Below are positions 1 through 11,332 of a stretch of 64,000 bases of DNA, one piece after another. Both the position numbers and the translations under genes were made by a program. Each line of letters starts with the position of its first letter. Position 1 is the first letter of the stretch. This stretch comes from Dactylonectria macrodidyma (Eukaryota; Ascomycota; Sordariomycetes; Hypocreales; Nectriaceae), in contig JAGMUV010000009.1 of NCBI GenBank assembly GCA_020744425.1, positions 2,170,001-2,234,000 of the forward strand, given 5' to 3'. Below the pieces are notes generated by a model. The model was not told the origin of the DNA. It saw only the letters and a list, made by a program, of their open reading frames with translations, and did no database searches.

Positions 1-140
1 TGCTGTTGCTGCTGCTGCTGCTGCTGCTGTTCAGTCGCTGTCGCGCCCGTCCTCCCAGCGCTTCCGCTCGACGACGACTGTGGCTCGAGGGCGTGCTGGG
101 ACCGGTTGCTGTGCCTGCCGAGGCGACCGAAAGCGGCCAT
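1..140 (-). CDS. N-terminus of an unidentified polyglutamine-containing protein (partial, runs off left edge)
   Basis: On the minus strand an ATG at 140-138 (context CGAGG-ATG-GCC, A at -3) opens a frame that stays open to the window edge, 46 codons. It begins MAAFGRLGRHSNRSQ, passes through a Ser/Gly/Thr-rich stretch and ends in a run of at least nine glutamines encoded by seven CAG, one CAA and one CAG (the CTG repeat visible at 1-31 on the plus strand). The leader just upstream is pyrimidine-rich, as in other genes of this window. Function is not recognisable from 46 residues; N-terminal polyQ is common in fungal regulators and kinases, but that is only a hint. The gene could also splice before the edge. 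Confidence 0.55.
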   Translation of the reverse strand, partial: MAAFGRLGRHSNRSQHALEPQSSSSGSAGRTGATATEQQQQQQQQQ

Positions 141-804
141 CCTCGAACGACGGATTGGCGGCGATTGACGGAGAGGAGAGACCTAGGAAGCGCTCGGAGG
201 GTTATGGGCTTCGTGGGGAACGGACGTGAGGGAGGAAGAGAGTGAAGAGAAAGTCTGAGTATCGGACGGCCGACGGCGAGCTGTTGGCGGAACTGGATGG
301 ATGCGCCGGACACGAGGCCGGTCTGCTTGCTTGGCCTTCTCTAGGTCTCTTTCGGGCGTGTAACCCGCTGTTGGTCGTTGGCGCGTGCAGTGGCCTAGCC
401 CTGAGATTCGGTGCAAGCAACCTTGAACCCGCTGGAAGTTCCTGAAGATGAGGCGTCTTCGCCCTGCACAAAGTAGTTGAGGACCCTGTAGTGGAGGGGC
501 GTTGTACCTACGTACTGCGCTGACGTCGACACCTCCATGGCGGCACCCTGGGCTGGCGTGCCTGGCTCCATGTTGGCGGGCCTGGAGGGGACAACCTGCT
601 CGGACCTGGCGCTCTACTAGCGGTGCCCGAACCCCCCCGAAGTACGAAGTACGAAGTACCTTACATAGAGGACTCGGACAGACATGCTCAGGTGTCCAAC
701 TGCAGGTGGCAGGGGACTCGGGTATGGTGAGGCTTAGTTTGACTGCCGCTTTAGTCAACGTCCACCCACTGGACCGGCGAGCCGCGTTCTTGATATCCCG
801 CATC

Positions 805-820
805 TACCTAGGTACCTACC
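805..820. repeat. TAGGTACCTA-type palindromic motif
   Basis: TACCTAGGTACCTACC. Related copies lie at 22105-22117, 60493-60511, 61078-61090 and near 61131-61144. All are in gene-free DNA. Confidence 0.6.
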
Positions 821-1306
821 TACTGGTACGTAGGTTAAACAAAAAGATGTGATAAATTCCATTGGCAGACGACATCAATTACCGACTTGCCCTGTCTTTG
901 GATTTCGCGTCTTTGTAGGCCCCGTACGCATCAAATTTCATCAATGCACCACGGAATACCAAATGTGACCAGAGCCAGGATGGTTGTGAATTGGTTCACG
1001 ACGACACCACAACGGGGTTCAGCAAGTGGGGGGAGCCAACTCTGACAGGGCATAAAGAGGCCGAAAATAACCACAAAAAGCGTTTCAACAAAATGATCAC
1101 CATTTCTCTGTTTGAGAAATGAGAAGAATGCCACCCCAAACAAGGTTTCCTATCTATTCCCCATGATCAGCCTCAGGTCGCTTCTAGATGGCATACGCTA
1201 GGCCAAGGGCCATTGCTTGGCAAGCCAAGGAAAACCTGGTTTCTGAGCAAAGTCTTCTTTGTTTATCATAGGCTTTCTTATATCACACCTGCAGATACGG
1301 CGCCTA

Positions 1307-1328
1307 GTGTTGGATATATATCCAACAC
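1307..1328. repeat. Perfect 22-bp palindrome
   Basis: The half-site GTGTTGGATAT is followed directly by its exact reverse complement, with no spacer. It lies in gene-free DNA and has no assigned role; a dimeric DNA-binding site or a hairpin are both possible. Confidence 0.7.
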
Positions 1329-3926
1329 GCATGTGCTGGCATCCAGGATTAGAAGAGCTCATGTTGATAATCTCATGTAGGCTGCGTAGCAGTTGCAACC
1401 ACACCTAAAAGCGGCGGGGCGCAGAGGGACGAGAGCTGCCCCTCCTTGGTTCGCCGCATATACTATCAGTCAGTGCGTTTTCACCAACTCCCCCACATCC
1501 GACACAGGTTGTGAAGGCTGTAAAGGTTGTGAGGTGGCCTGTAATTAGAACCAAGCCCTGGATACCCAGTAGGTTAGACCACTCATATTCCCCTTCACTT
1601 GAATCCGCCTAATATACAGCAACAAGGTGCAAGGCCAACATGACATTTCCCTGTTCGGCGAACATGCCTGGAACTGGGGTTCAGCGGGCACCACCAACTG
1701 GGGAAAGGGGCTGGCTAGGCGGGTCCCTGAGGCATCGTCTTAGCGTCAGCCCCTCCTGTAGACAGTAAACTGTACTTTGAGACGGCTGACAAGATTTCAA
1801 GCCAGCCGCGAGCGTGACTTTTTTTTTTCCTTCTCCCCCCTCATGTGAGGATAGTTCGTCCCCGTCCTCTTCAGGCGGCTGGCCACATCACAGTCAGCAC
1901 CTTCTCAGCTGCAGGCTAGACGTGGAGCAAAGATGGGGTGGCGGCGTTCTCGAACGGGGCTGTGTTCGAGCAGGGCTGCTCCTCCACCTCGAATTGGATC
2001 CCGGCACTGTCAATAGTACCCCCCTAGGCTGTAGCTGGAAATCCTAGCTCATTAGGGTCAGGCAGGACAGGCCGATTCAACCCAGGCGACTTGATCTCGG
2101 TATCGGTTCCGGGTCCAAGAGAGGGAAGCTTGCCTGAAAGCAGTGCGTCTATCTCTAGCCTTGAGGTTCAGAGTGCGAGGAGAGATGACGAGCACGATGA
2201 GTAGCATGTCAGCCTGCCGTTGCCATGCAGCAAATAGTGGATGGATGGTGAGATCGGGCCGGTCTTTGTGTGCCATATACCTTCTCACAAGCAAAGTGCA
2301 AATTTATTCGGCGACGGTGGCGCTGCAAGGAAGATGCAGGCAGGAAGCCTGGCTGCACGTCTGCGAGATTCGATGTTGATAGCCCAGCGAATGCCTTGGA
2401 GGGTTTAGAGGGGTCGCGTCGGCGAAAATGGCAAAGGGTGCGGCTGTGGGAATGCCATCCCAGTCCGTCCCAACCCTACTCTGCAGTAGTTGCAGACGCT
2501 TCTACAGCACGGCCATGAGGGACGGACTCGACCTTAGGCGGAAATGGACGATAAATGGATCGATGGTGGACTCGGCAATACGCAGCTCTTGCGTTCCGTG
2601 CTCCGTTGTCACAATTACGGATGTGATCCTATCCGTGCCTGAGGTGAGGTAGCGGGGAGCTTTTTACCAAGATTTCTGTCGTCGAGATTTGTCCCATCAA
2701 GATGATGCCAACTAGGTACGACTGAGTAGATGGCTTTCCCACCTTCTCCTCCATTCCCGCATGCTCGGGGTCCATATAAATCTGTCATTTGTATAACTCG
2801 TGCCATGCCCATGCAATGCAATCTGAACTAACGTTGCCGTGACACGCCACGCAACTTGCCCGTCAGACGTGGTGGATTGTCAGTACAGGAAGCCTTGATG
2901 ACGCACAGCCTATGAGAGGTGCTGGCTCGCAGCTGATGCTATGAATAGCAGATACCATTGTAAGCTTTCTGTCAGACAGGGGTAGCCCAAGTGGTGTGCC
3001 GTTCAGCTCTCGAAGCCCGGATCTTAGCAATTCTCTCAGATGGCCAATCAATCGTGTGATACCATACGACCGTGGCTGAATGGCTTGCTGTGTTAGAAAA
3101 ATCAACAACATGGGGGATCTGAAATAGGCCATTTGTTTCCCTTGGTAAGGGTGTGTACATTCTTGAGATTGTGCGAATATGTCGGAGGAAAGTGTGTCGT
3201 CACGTACATGGATGGATATATACAGATATGGACGTGATATCGTAGGGGACTAAGAGCTCTAGTTTGGCGAGGTGGCTCGGCGGGCTGAATACAGTGTATG
3301 TAGTACATCTTGACAACCACATACATAGTAGGCGTGCACACGTTGGCTGCCGGACCGCGACTGCGGACAGAGTGCGTATCGCGAAGTGCTCATAGGTGAG
3401 TTTATTGATGCCGTAAGACCTGTGGTAGATATCCCAAAAATACCGTACTTGGTCAAGGTACATATCGAGACGGAGCGGGGTAATGCGCTTAGTGTGGAAA
3501 TTCAATCTCATCACTCCCTACGACATTTAGGGACATGCTTAAAAGGCAAAGATTGTCTCAAGGTTAACTACAAAGTCAATCGTTCAAGGTTAAATCATGC
3601 CTGACGATACATCGTTTTTCTAAGAAATAAGTTTGACATCCATTTGGTAGAGGTCTGTGGCTATTTCATATGATGTAGGTTTAGGGTAGGTCTGTCGGTG
3701 ACCATCGGGGACCTGACCTCGCTGGTTTCTAATCTCTCGGGGAATACTCGACACAGATCGGGGAACACAATCGACCTAAGGGATCCTGTATTGGCGAAAG
3801 CAAACGCTGTGGTATTTAACGAGTTTTCAACGAGACTTGCATCTTTGATCTGCAACTTCGCCTCAAGCTCTGCCGAAAGAAGCATCCTACCTCACCTACA
3901 ATCCACCGTGAGTGTTCACCGCCATC

Positions 3927-4239
3927 ATGTGCTTTGGAACCACTTGCTCAACTTGCTGTAAGTCATGACTGATAATGAACTCGCAAATTCAAACCATTAA
4001 CGCTCATATGGGTGCCTCCAGCAAAGAGGACATGGCGCGGTTGCGGAAGCCACATCCCTCAAGCCCTTGCGGGTGTTCCAGAGAGTCAGTGGTGCACCTG
4101 CGGGCCGCGGACCAAGATCAATGGCAAGGAGTATCCGCCTGCGGCCAAGTTTGAGGTCCCCGGCGCGTCGTGGATCGCCAGCCTGTTTGGGGGAGGAAGC
4201 AAGAGTGGCGACAGTAACAACGGCAAGCAGGATTTGTGA
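3927..4239 (+). CDS. Small Cys-rich fungal protein of unknown function (82 aa, two exons)
   Basis: The second exon (4022-4239) has no usable ATG in its own frame. Joining it to 3927-3957 across a 64-bp intron (3958-4021, GTAAGT donor, CTGAT-like branch region, CCAG acceptor) gives an 82-residue protein in frame. It begins MCFGTTCSTCSKRTW and continues RGCGSHIPQALAGVPES-WCTC, then NGKEYPP and a Gly/Ser-rich tail. The Cys pairs (CxxC near residues 7-10, GCG near 18, CTC near 37) suggest metal binding, but no metal site is proven. I remember similar short proteins from other ascomycetes as uncharacterised. It lies 0.8 kb upstream of the P450 on the same strand; no functional link is implied. Confidence 0.7.
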
Positions 4240-5041
4240 GTTGTGGATCTGAATCTGCAGTATTTACTCAGTTGCATTTATATATACTGCCAGCCCATCA
4301 CCAGAAGACTAACGGAGAGGTAATGGCCATTCAGGCGTTCTCAATTCATGTACAGTATGCAGTTGGCTTTATCGAATTACCGTCCTGTGTGCGCCGAAGA
4401 TAGGCGAGAGCTTGGGAAACCATGAGTTTCCCTGCGAAGCAGCAGCGGCGGCGAGAGAAACTGGCTCATGGCGGTTCATATTAAACACAGTGGCTCCGTA
4501 GTTGAGATTAGTCTTACTGATTTACAAATAAGAACGGAATGGTTGGTCAACTTTTGATCTTGCTTGGCCTGTCCCTCATTATTTCCAAGGTAGTACTGAA
4601 TCCAGTTGCGGGGGTGGAGAGGGCGTCAAGCCCGACAGGCGCAAGGTGCGCCGGCACCGCCAAAGGGACAAAGCACTACGTAATGAGTCAACGCAAACAA
4701 GACCTGTGCAATCCCGCACTGTTGATTCTAGTTTGCGACGTACTAAATGCATCCCATATGGGCACCAATAGCCGATTGTGTGGGACTGATAAGTGAAGCC
4801 AGGCCATCTGCTTCCCCTCTAATCGGCGCTCGGTAGCCCCCCCACTATTGTCCGCCCCGGACTCGGAACCACGATAGCACTATCAAGTCATTTGACAGAT
4901 AAGAAGAGCTTCCGGTTCCTCGCTCCCTCTAAGTTTACTATTCCTCTCATAGTCACCACCCATTTTCTTCCATCCGTGTCCTGCTGTCACTACACCTGTG
5001 GCCGCTGAAGAAGGGCGTCTTCTCCTGGTCGAAGAGCCACC
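4240..5041. other. Intergenic region between the Cys-rich protein and the P450
   Basis: About 800 bases with no supported gene. The right part must carry the P450 promoter. The stretch just before the P450 ATG (about 4900-5035) is C/T-rich, as is usual for fungal leaders. Confidence 0.45.
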
Positions 5042-6858
5042 ATGTTACTCTTGTCCCCGGCCGTCCTTGCGAGCGCCGCTACTCTGCTGCTCGTTGTTCA
5101 CTTACTCACCCGTGTTGTATCACCCCTCTTCAAGATCCCCGGCCCGGTCGTCTCCAACTTCACCTCACTGGTCCTGAAATGGCATGAGCTCAACGCCAAC
5201 CGGACCATGTATGTCCACCGTCTTCATCAGACTTACGGCCCTGTCATCCGTGTTGCCCCCAACGAGGTGTCTTTCACCTCGGCAGCTGCCCTTAAGGAAA
5301 TATATGGCTCGGGTGGGAGTGGTTATGACAAGACCGAGTTCTACAACCTCTTCGAGGTCTATGGCAGAAAGTACGCTACGCCTGACGAATAAGCCGTCTG
5401 GATACCATGCTGACTTGGAATATAGGACCATGTTCTCTACGCTGAATAAAACTGACGTGAGTTTAGCAACTATCTCCTCTACCTGCCGCCGACCTAACCC
5501 AAGTGCCAGCACGCGAAGAGGAAGAGAATGATTGGTGACCGCTATGCTAATACCAACGTCATGCGAGCAGTTCCCATTGCGGGGGTACAAGAGCGCTCTC
5601 GGCGGTTCGTCCAGCGCTGTGGCGCGGCCCCAGACAGTACAACTGATGTCTTTGTAAGAATTTAAAAACCCTGCATTTGCACACTGCATTTGCAGTTGAA
5701 CTTGCCGTTAACCTGCAATATAGATGGGTTTGTTCACAGCCGTGTCGGGCTAGGTTGTCCATGCGCTGACTGCGACAGCCCTCCACTCATACGCATGTGA
5801 CTGTGTCACTCACCAACTGTTCCATCCGTACGGCACAGATTGCCTCCAAAAAAAGGAGGACGAGGAAATGATGCATCAGGTGGCTGCCGACGACAGTCTT
5901 CAGAGTATGTGGAGTAAGCATTACGACAGGGAGCTCTAGCTGATACATAATCACAGACCGTCTGGTGCAGCATTATAGCCCAATTCTGCACCGGCTCGCC
6001 TCCAGGATGCTATCCTTCCTCGCGAAGCCTCGACAGACGCCATTGGCCGATAAATATGTTTTGGAGACTGCCAAGGAAGATCAACCAGCAGACTTTACAG
6101 TGTTGAGTCGTCTCAAGGAGAAGAGCAGCATGCTTGACACGACTGATATGGCTGCTGAGTGCTTGGACCACATGGCTGCCGGTATCGACACAACCGGCGA
6201 TGTCCTGTGCTTTCTCATGTGGGAGCTGTCGCAGCCAGGATCAAAAAAGTACCAGACTCGGTTACAAGAGGAGTTACGGGTTAAGGTAAATGTACCATTT
6301 GACGAACTACCCTTTTTGGATGCAGTATTGAGCGAAGGACTTCGATGTTTCCCGGCTATTCCCATGTCGCTTCCACGATATGTGCCCCACGGAGGTCGTA
6401 CCATTGACGGCTACGCTTTGCCAGAGAGGACAGTGGTCAGCTGCCAAGCATTCTCACTACACCGCATCAATGACGATGTTTTCCCAGACCCGGACACTTT
6501 CTTGCCTGATCGATGGTTAGAGACCGAGGGGGATTCAGAGAGGAGACGTCTTCAGTTTGCCTTTTCCAGCGGAGGGAGAGGATGTATTGGAAAGCAGTAC
6601 GTTCCTTGGAATATCCTCAAAATAATTGTCAACGATTATCAAGAAAGTGATAAGCTAACTCACTACAGCCTTGCTCTTATCGAAATGAAGACCCTACTAC
6701 GGGATGTCTATTCACAGTACAGTACAGAGCCAGATGCTTCCATGGAGGTTGAGTCTATGGCTATGTCGGATCAACTCATTTCGTCGCGACCACTGGGTAA
6801 AAAGTGCTTGCTCAAGTTTGTAGCGCTCGAGGATACTGATCTTACCGACACGGCGTAA
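5042..6858 (+). CDS. Cytochrome P450 monooxygenase (494 aa, six exons)
   Basis: Exons 5042-5370, 5426-5456, 5510-5653, 5754-5904, 5957-6596 and 6669-6858 join in phase. An N-terminal hydrophobic anchor (residues 1-29) is followed by the Pro-rich hinge KIPGP, so the enzyme should sit on the ER membrane facing the cytosol. Later come an MFSTLNKTDHAKRKR segment (C-helix region), the I-helix oxygen-binding motif AGIDTTGD, the K-helix ExxR (EGLR), a PDRW motif (usual PERF) and the haem loop FSSGGRGCIG with its Cys ligand. All catalytic landmarks are present, so it is probably active. The substrate and CYP family cannot be told; there is no adjacent biosynthetic backbone gene. The third intron is uncertain: ending it at 5723 leaves an in-frame TAG at 5751, while ending it at that TAG (5753) keeps the frame open. 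Confidence 0.85.
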
Positions 6859-9800
6859 AGCAAGGGGGTGAGATGAACCAATGGTTTGCACGGGTCTGGA
6901 CGTTTTAGGCCTCCATCCAAAGACCTTCTCACCGATGTAAATATGAGATGGCACACCTAGGAATATCCTTTGGAAGAGAGTCCTTGATGGGTTCTTTGTG
7001 GCGTATTAGAAATATGTGCTTGTATAGATGCCTCATACAATTATATATAGTTGTCATATATCAGCGTGCTCGGCCCTTTTGGCTGGAGTTTCTCGCGCCT
7101 TGACATCATCAGGCATCAAACTGCTGCTGCTTGCCCTCATGGCTATTTGACTACCACGTCTTTCATCCCTTCGAAAGCGAGAATGGCATTTTGTCTTTAT
7201 CAGAACAAATGCCACGCGCTGGAGTCAACTCGAACTAAAGCCGACCAGACACACCATTTGTAAGGGTTTCTGACGCGCCAATTTGTACCAGGACTTTTGA
7301 GTTTGTCTGCAAGGAAACATTATCGTAACTCCTGTTAGTATCAGCATGAAACACGTTTTGCGACGCAAAAGTAAATGCAGAGACTTGTGTACACAGGACA
7401 CCAGAGCAGATTGCCGGGTATCAGGTAATACTTGTAACTGACATTTTTTGTCTCGGCCGGTGCTTCGTGATTATGAAGAGCATCATGTACAGGGCCGTAA
7501 AGGACTCGAGGAAGAGCCCCTGTTGCTTTGCGTCGAATATAATAGAAGTCATCCAACTCTTGAATATATTTCTAGTTCTGATGAGAAACTAACGGACTGT
7601 TCGGGCATCATAACCTACGAGACCAAGCCATTGTGGTTCAACATAGCCTTTGCCACATTCAAAACCATTCTCCCGAGCCCTAACCCGAGCCTGGATATTG
7701 TTCCTTTCTATCCAGGATGGGGGATGATGAAGACCAACTGGGCTTCGCGACTATAAGTAAGTATCTGCTAGATTGGATCCCCTCTAGGCCGTTATTTAGC
7801 GTCGGCGCCTCATCCTCGCTCACGGAGTTGGTAAAATCCTAGGGGGTAAAATCACTCAACACAATCTGAGCAGCCCAATGTGATTCCTCATATACCTCAT
7901 CCGCCCTGTAAGTTAGCACATACGACCATAGCTCTTAGAAAATACGGGATCCCGTCCGCTCTCCCTTAGTCAAGCTGAGAAGCGGTGAATTAGTACTCGG
8001 GTCGGTGACGACCGGGGAATCCTCACTGTTGTATGTACTTTTTTTGGCCCCCTTTCTTTTTAGATATCTGGCAAATTCCCAACGTCGGTGACCGAGTGTG
8101 TGAAACTGACACTCAGTCTGACGGCGGGGGCCTATTCTCATGCATGAAAAAAAGCTCAGCAAGTGGTGTGCTGACCGGGAAAGACCTTTCGACTGAGGGA
8201 CCATCATCGTCGTAGTTTCGTAGTTAGGACCTTGCGTGATTCAGCGGTTGCTGCCTCTGTGGGTTTGCTAAGTTTCGAACTTGAGTACCCTCGAATAGAG
8301 CGCAGCTTCGAGGAGATGTTAGTTTTGGAATTAAGTCGTCTGTTTGAGTGCCAGCTCTGATGTCCGGAATGGCTTTAGAAGATCTTAGTTCTCCTGACTG
8401 TTAGATGCCTTGAATGACTGACCGGAGCCAGCGAGGCATTGCTGCTCCCCAACGGTGAAACTGGGCCGTCCTTCCAATTGGTAGGTAGAGAAAAAATAGC
8501 GCCGTAACATGCTACTAGACTCTACGAGAACAGTTATAACATATCCACTACGTGGTGATCAAAGCTACGAACATGTAGACATACACTATTTGGCGTTAAC
8601 TGTTGAAAACTTAATTGTCTTAGCCAGTAGTTTCCTAATACGTAGGTTACGACTGCACAACGCTTAATAATGGCTTTTTGCAGGTTTGATGTTGGCAGGG
8701 CATGAAAATCGGGCACTTCACATCGGTATCTGGATTGCAGTAGATGCGTTGGTGGTTACGTATGTAGCTCCGTGGTTGAGGGCGAGGCAAGTAAGAGACG
8801 ATATAAGGAATGGGAGTAACATAGACCAAAGAAGATGTGAACAGAAATGAAAGACGGCTAGGACAGAATATTGATACGGATGCTCGTTAGCAACATCTTG
8901 ATCCGCTATTGACGACTATTGTTGGAGGCGATGAATGTTTCTTCTGTCCCCGGTCAATCCCGCCGTGTCATTGGCCACTCTTCCGGTCTCTATCCGGACC
9001 ACCAACCAAGTCTGCCCCTGTATGCCCACGACTCTGGCGACACCACCAAGCATCATAAACATGCTTCAACTCAGGTAAAAAAGTTCTGGGTTTGGATCGG
9101 GTTTGGACCGCGAATTGTTTCATATACCGGGGGAATCTTCTGCTATGGCGATTGAATGGGTGGTCGAATTCTGGATTCAGGTGAAACAGGACCTTGGAGA
9201 ATGAGGGAGGAGGGATAGCCAAGTGTCCCGCGAGCATGCAGACGAGGATTTGGCTATGATCAACCACATGAACTGGGGTCCACATTGTTTCTTACCAAGT
9301 AGCGGCGCATCGAGTTTCCTTTCTGTAATATGTTGGCATGGGCTGCTTACACTCAATTGGTCCACGCTGATTGTGGCCTTGACTTGTTGGACAACAAATG
9401 GTTTCTGCGGATTGTTTAGGAGCATCAAGAAACCCTGCCACTGGGGCAGCGAAAGCGTAGTGATTTAAACGGCTATTTTGCGTTGCCTCCCGTCTGCATG
9501 AGTGGAAACCTACCTACCTACCTGCGCAAATATCATTGTACTCGGATAACCAAAGTGAGGCTGGCTGGGGCTCCCAGAGCCCCCGGAACTCTAAGGGGAA
9601 AGTTGCATTTTCAATCTGCCTCGGGATGAGATGATGTGGCAGCACACAGCCGTTTGCTGGCGATAATTGATTGGCTGGTAATTTGTGCATCTGACTGCCT
9701 TTTTGAACCCGGGATAATTATAGGCCTGCGAATAGCCAGTGGACGGCCTCAACTTGGCAGCATGCAAACAAACTGATAAATGGGCAAATTCTGGCCAAGA

Positions 9801-10994
9801 TGAGACGCCAATGTGACAGTCAGCCTGAAATCGGCACACCTAGCGGCGGACCGCAGATTGTGGGGATGCAACCTTGAAGGGGGGAATAATGGGTATAATG
9901 TCGTGCCGAAGCCCCATTAATAAACCCCTCTTTAACTTTTCCAAAGGGACCAGAGCCCCATTGAGAGTCAGTGAGGCTAAAGAATCACTTGGGCCCTAAC
10001 GACTTGGACCCCCTGTGGAGCCGTGATGGTGCCTCTAGACGCCCCTAATAATGGCTATTACTAGCCTGTGGTGGCTGGGTGCGTCTCCAGGCGATCGCAA
10101 CTTGCCCGGGGTCTGTGTTCGAGGTTGCAGCGCAAGGGGCCGCTGTACTTGCTGTACCTTGCTCTAACCGCCTCGCTGACTTTCACCAGTGGCGGCTCAG
10201 TTGGCGACAGCATCCATTTGCCTTGTCTAAACTGCCGAACTTGTGAGGGCGAGTGTCCGGTCGGGGTTGACACTTTCAATCCTTGTGTGGCCTCAACCAG
10301 TGCAAGTAACCTCGGTGGTAGTTAGGTGCCTAGGTGGTACCTATTACCCGTTTCATTCCTATTGACAGGATTGTTGACGGAATCTTGTCTCCTCCTCAGG
10401 CTTGTACTTGTGCTGTAGTTACTTCTACGTTCGTAGAACGCATCTACCGGTTTGTCCATTGTGTGCTCCTTCCTGGCTGGCTTCCCTGCTGCCCTTGGAT
10501 TGTGATGGTGCGGCAGGTGCAGCAGGCGTAGCGGGTGGGCTGGTGCTGTTGCCTTTTTTTTTTTTTTTTTGCCGCCAGCCCCATTTCTCTCTGGAATATC
10601 TGCCCAAAACCCCCCGTCCGGCCCTAACGTTCGCCCCTCATTCTCCTCTCTCTCTCTCCCTCCTCCTTCTCTGATCCTTTTCCTCCTCGCACCAACACTC
10701 TGCACTTCCGCCAGAGACCGTGAACACCACTCGTCTTCAACCGTCTGTCTCGCGCCTCGCGCATTTCGCTCAGTCTTGCCTGCCGACTCCTATTTGGTCG
10801 CAGCGCGCATTGTCACCTCCCCGTTCTACTCCGGCTCTTTACCTCCCCAGACTTGCACCACCACACTTACCTCGTTGGCTTGGACGCATTCCCGCTCTTG
10901 CCAGTCCCCTTCTTCAGTCGACCTTCGTCGCACATCTTTCCATCACGGAACCGGCACATCTGACACTTAAATCAGTTAAGGCACACTGCTGTTT
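6859..10994. other. Intergenic region, about 4 kb, no supported gene
   Basis: Only short frames without recognisable motifs were seen, the longest being 7448-7756 (102 codons, not protein-like). The part from about 10300 onward becomes C/T-rich with a T17 run (10554-10570) and reads as promoter and leader of the eIF5 gene. Confidence 0.5.
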
Positions 10995-11265
10995 ATGTAT
11001 CAGCACGACCAACTTTCCGTCTCCAGACACCTCTTTAAGCTGCAGTTATTTCGCATACCGCGAAAGCCTTGTAGTCCTGACATCTCTGACGGCTGAAGCC
11101 CAGAGCACAGAGTCGTTAATGCCTGACCTTCAGCATCCAAATTTTCATCCGGTGTGCCACATGTCAACCAAAAGTCCTCTTCAGCAGTGATTCTCCTCCG
11201 CCGCTCGACCGCCCCTCCTAGCTCCCGTCGCTTCAACTCTCTTGATGACGCTTTCGTCACCCTAA
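10995..11265 (+). promoter_or_regulatory. Three upstream ORFs in the eIF5 leader
   Basis: Between 10995 and the eIF5 start lie three complete uORFs: 10995-11096 (33 codons plus stop), 11119-11190 (23 codons plus stop, with a second in-frame ATG at 11161) and 11245-11265 (6 codons plus stop). The first ATG of each has T at -3, a poor context, whereas the eIF5 ATG has CAACATGG with A at -3. eIF5 lowers start-codon stringency, and weak-context uORFs that let eIF5 repress its own mRNA are known from other eukaryotes. Whether the uORFs lie in the mature mRNA depends on the transcription start and on any leader intron. Confidence 0.5.
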
Positions 11266-11332
11266 GAGCCCATCAAGCATCAGCTTCGCCCCTCGCATTA
11301 TTTCCTACAACAAAACTCCCAATACCGTCAAC

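Larger units (their letters stand above)
141..3926. other. Intergenic region, about 3.8 kb, no supported gene
   Basis: No open frame here has fungal protein character or joins plausibly across introns. The left part must hold the promoter and leader of the minus-strand gene ending at 140. Visible landmarks are a GTACGAA tandem near 639-660, a TAGGTACCTA-type palindrome at 805-820 and a perfect 22-bp palindrome at 1307-1328. Confidence 0.5.

Noticed and set aside
183..803. 206-codon open frame on the minus strand
   Set aside because: Arg/Pro/Ser-rich composition, no motif, and it overlaps the expected promoter and leader of the edge gene; typical of GC-rich non-coding DNA.
7448..7756. 102-codon plus-strand frame after the P450
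   Set aside because: No motif, no splice partner and no strong start context; could be a relic but cannot be supported.
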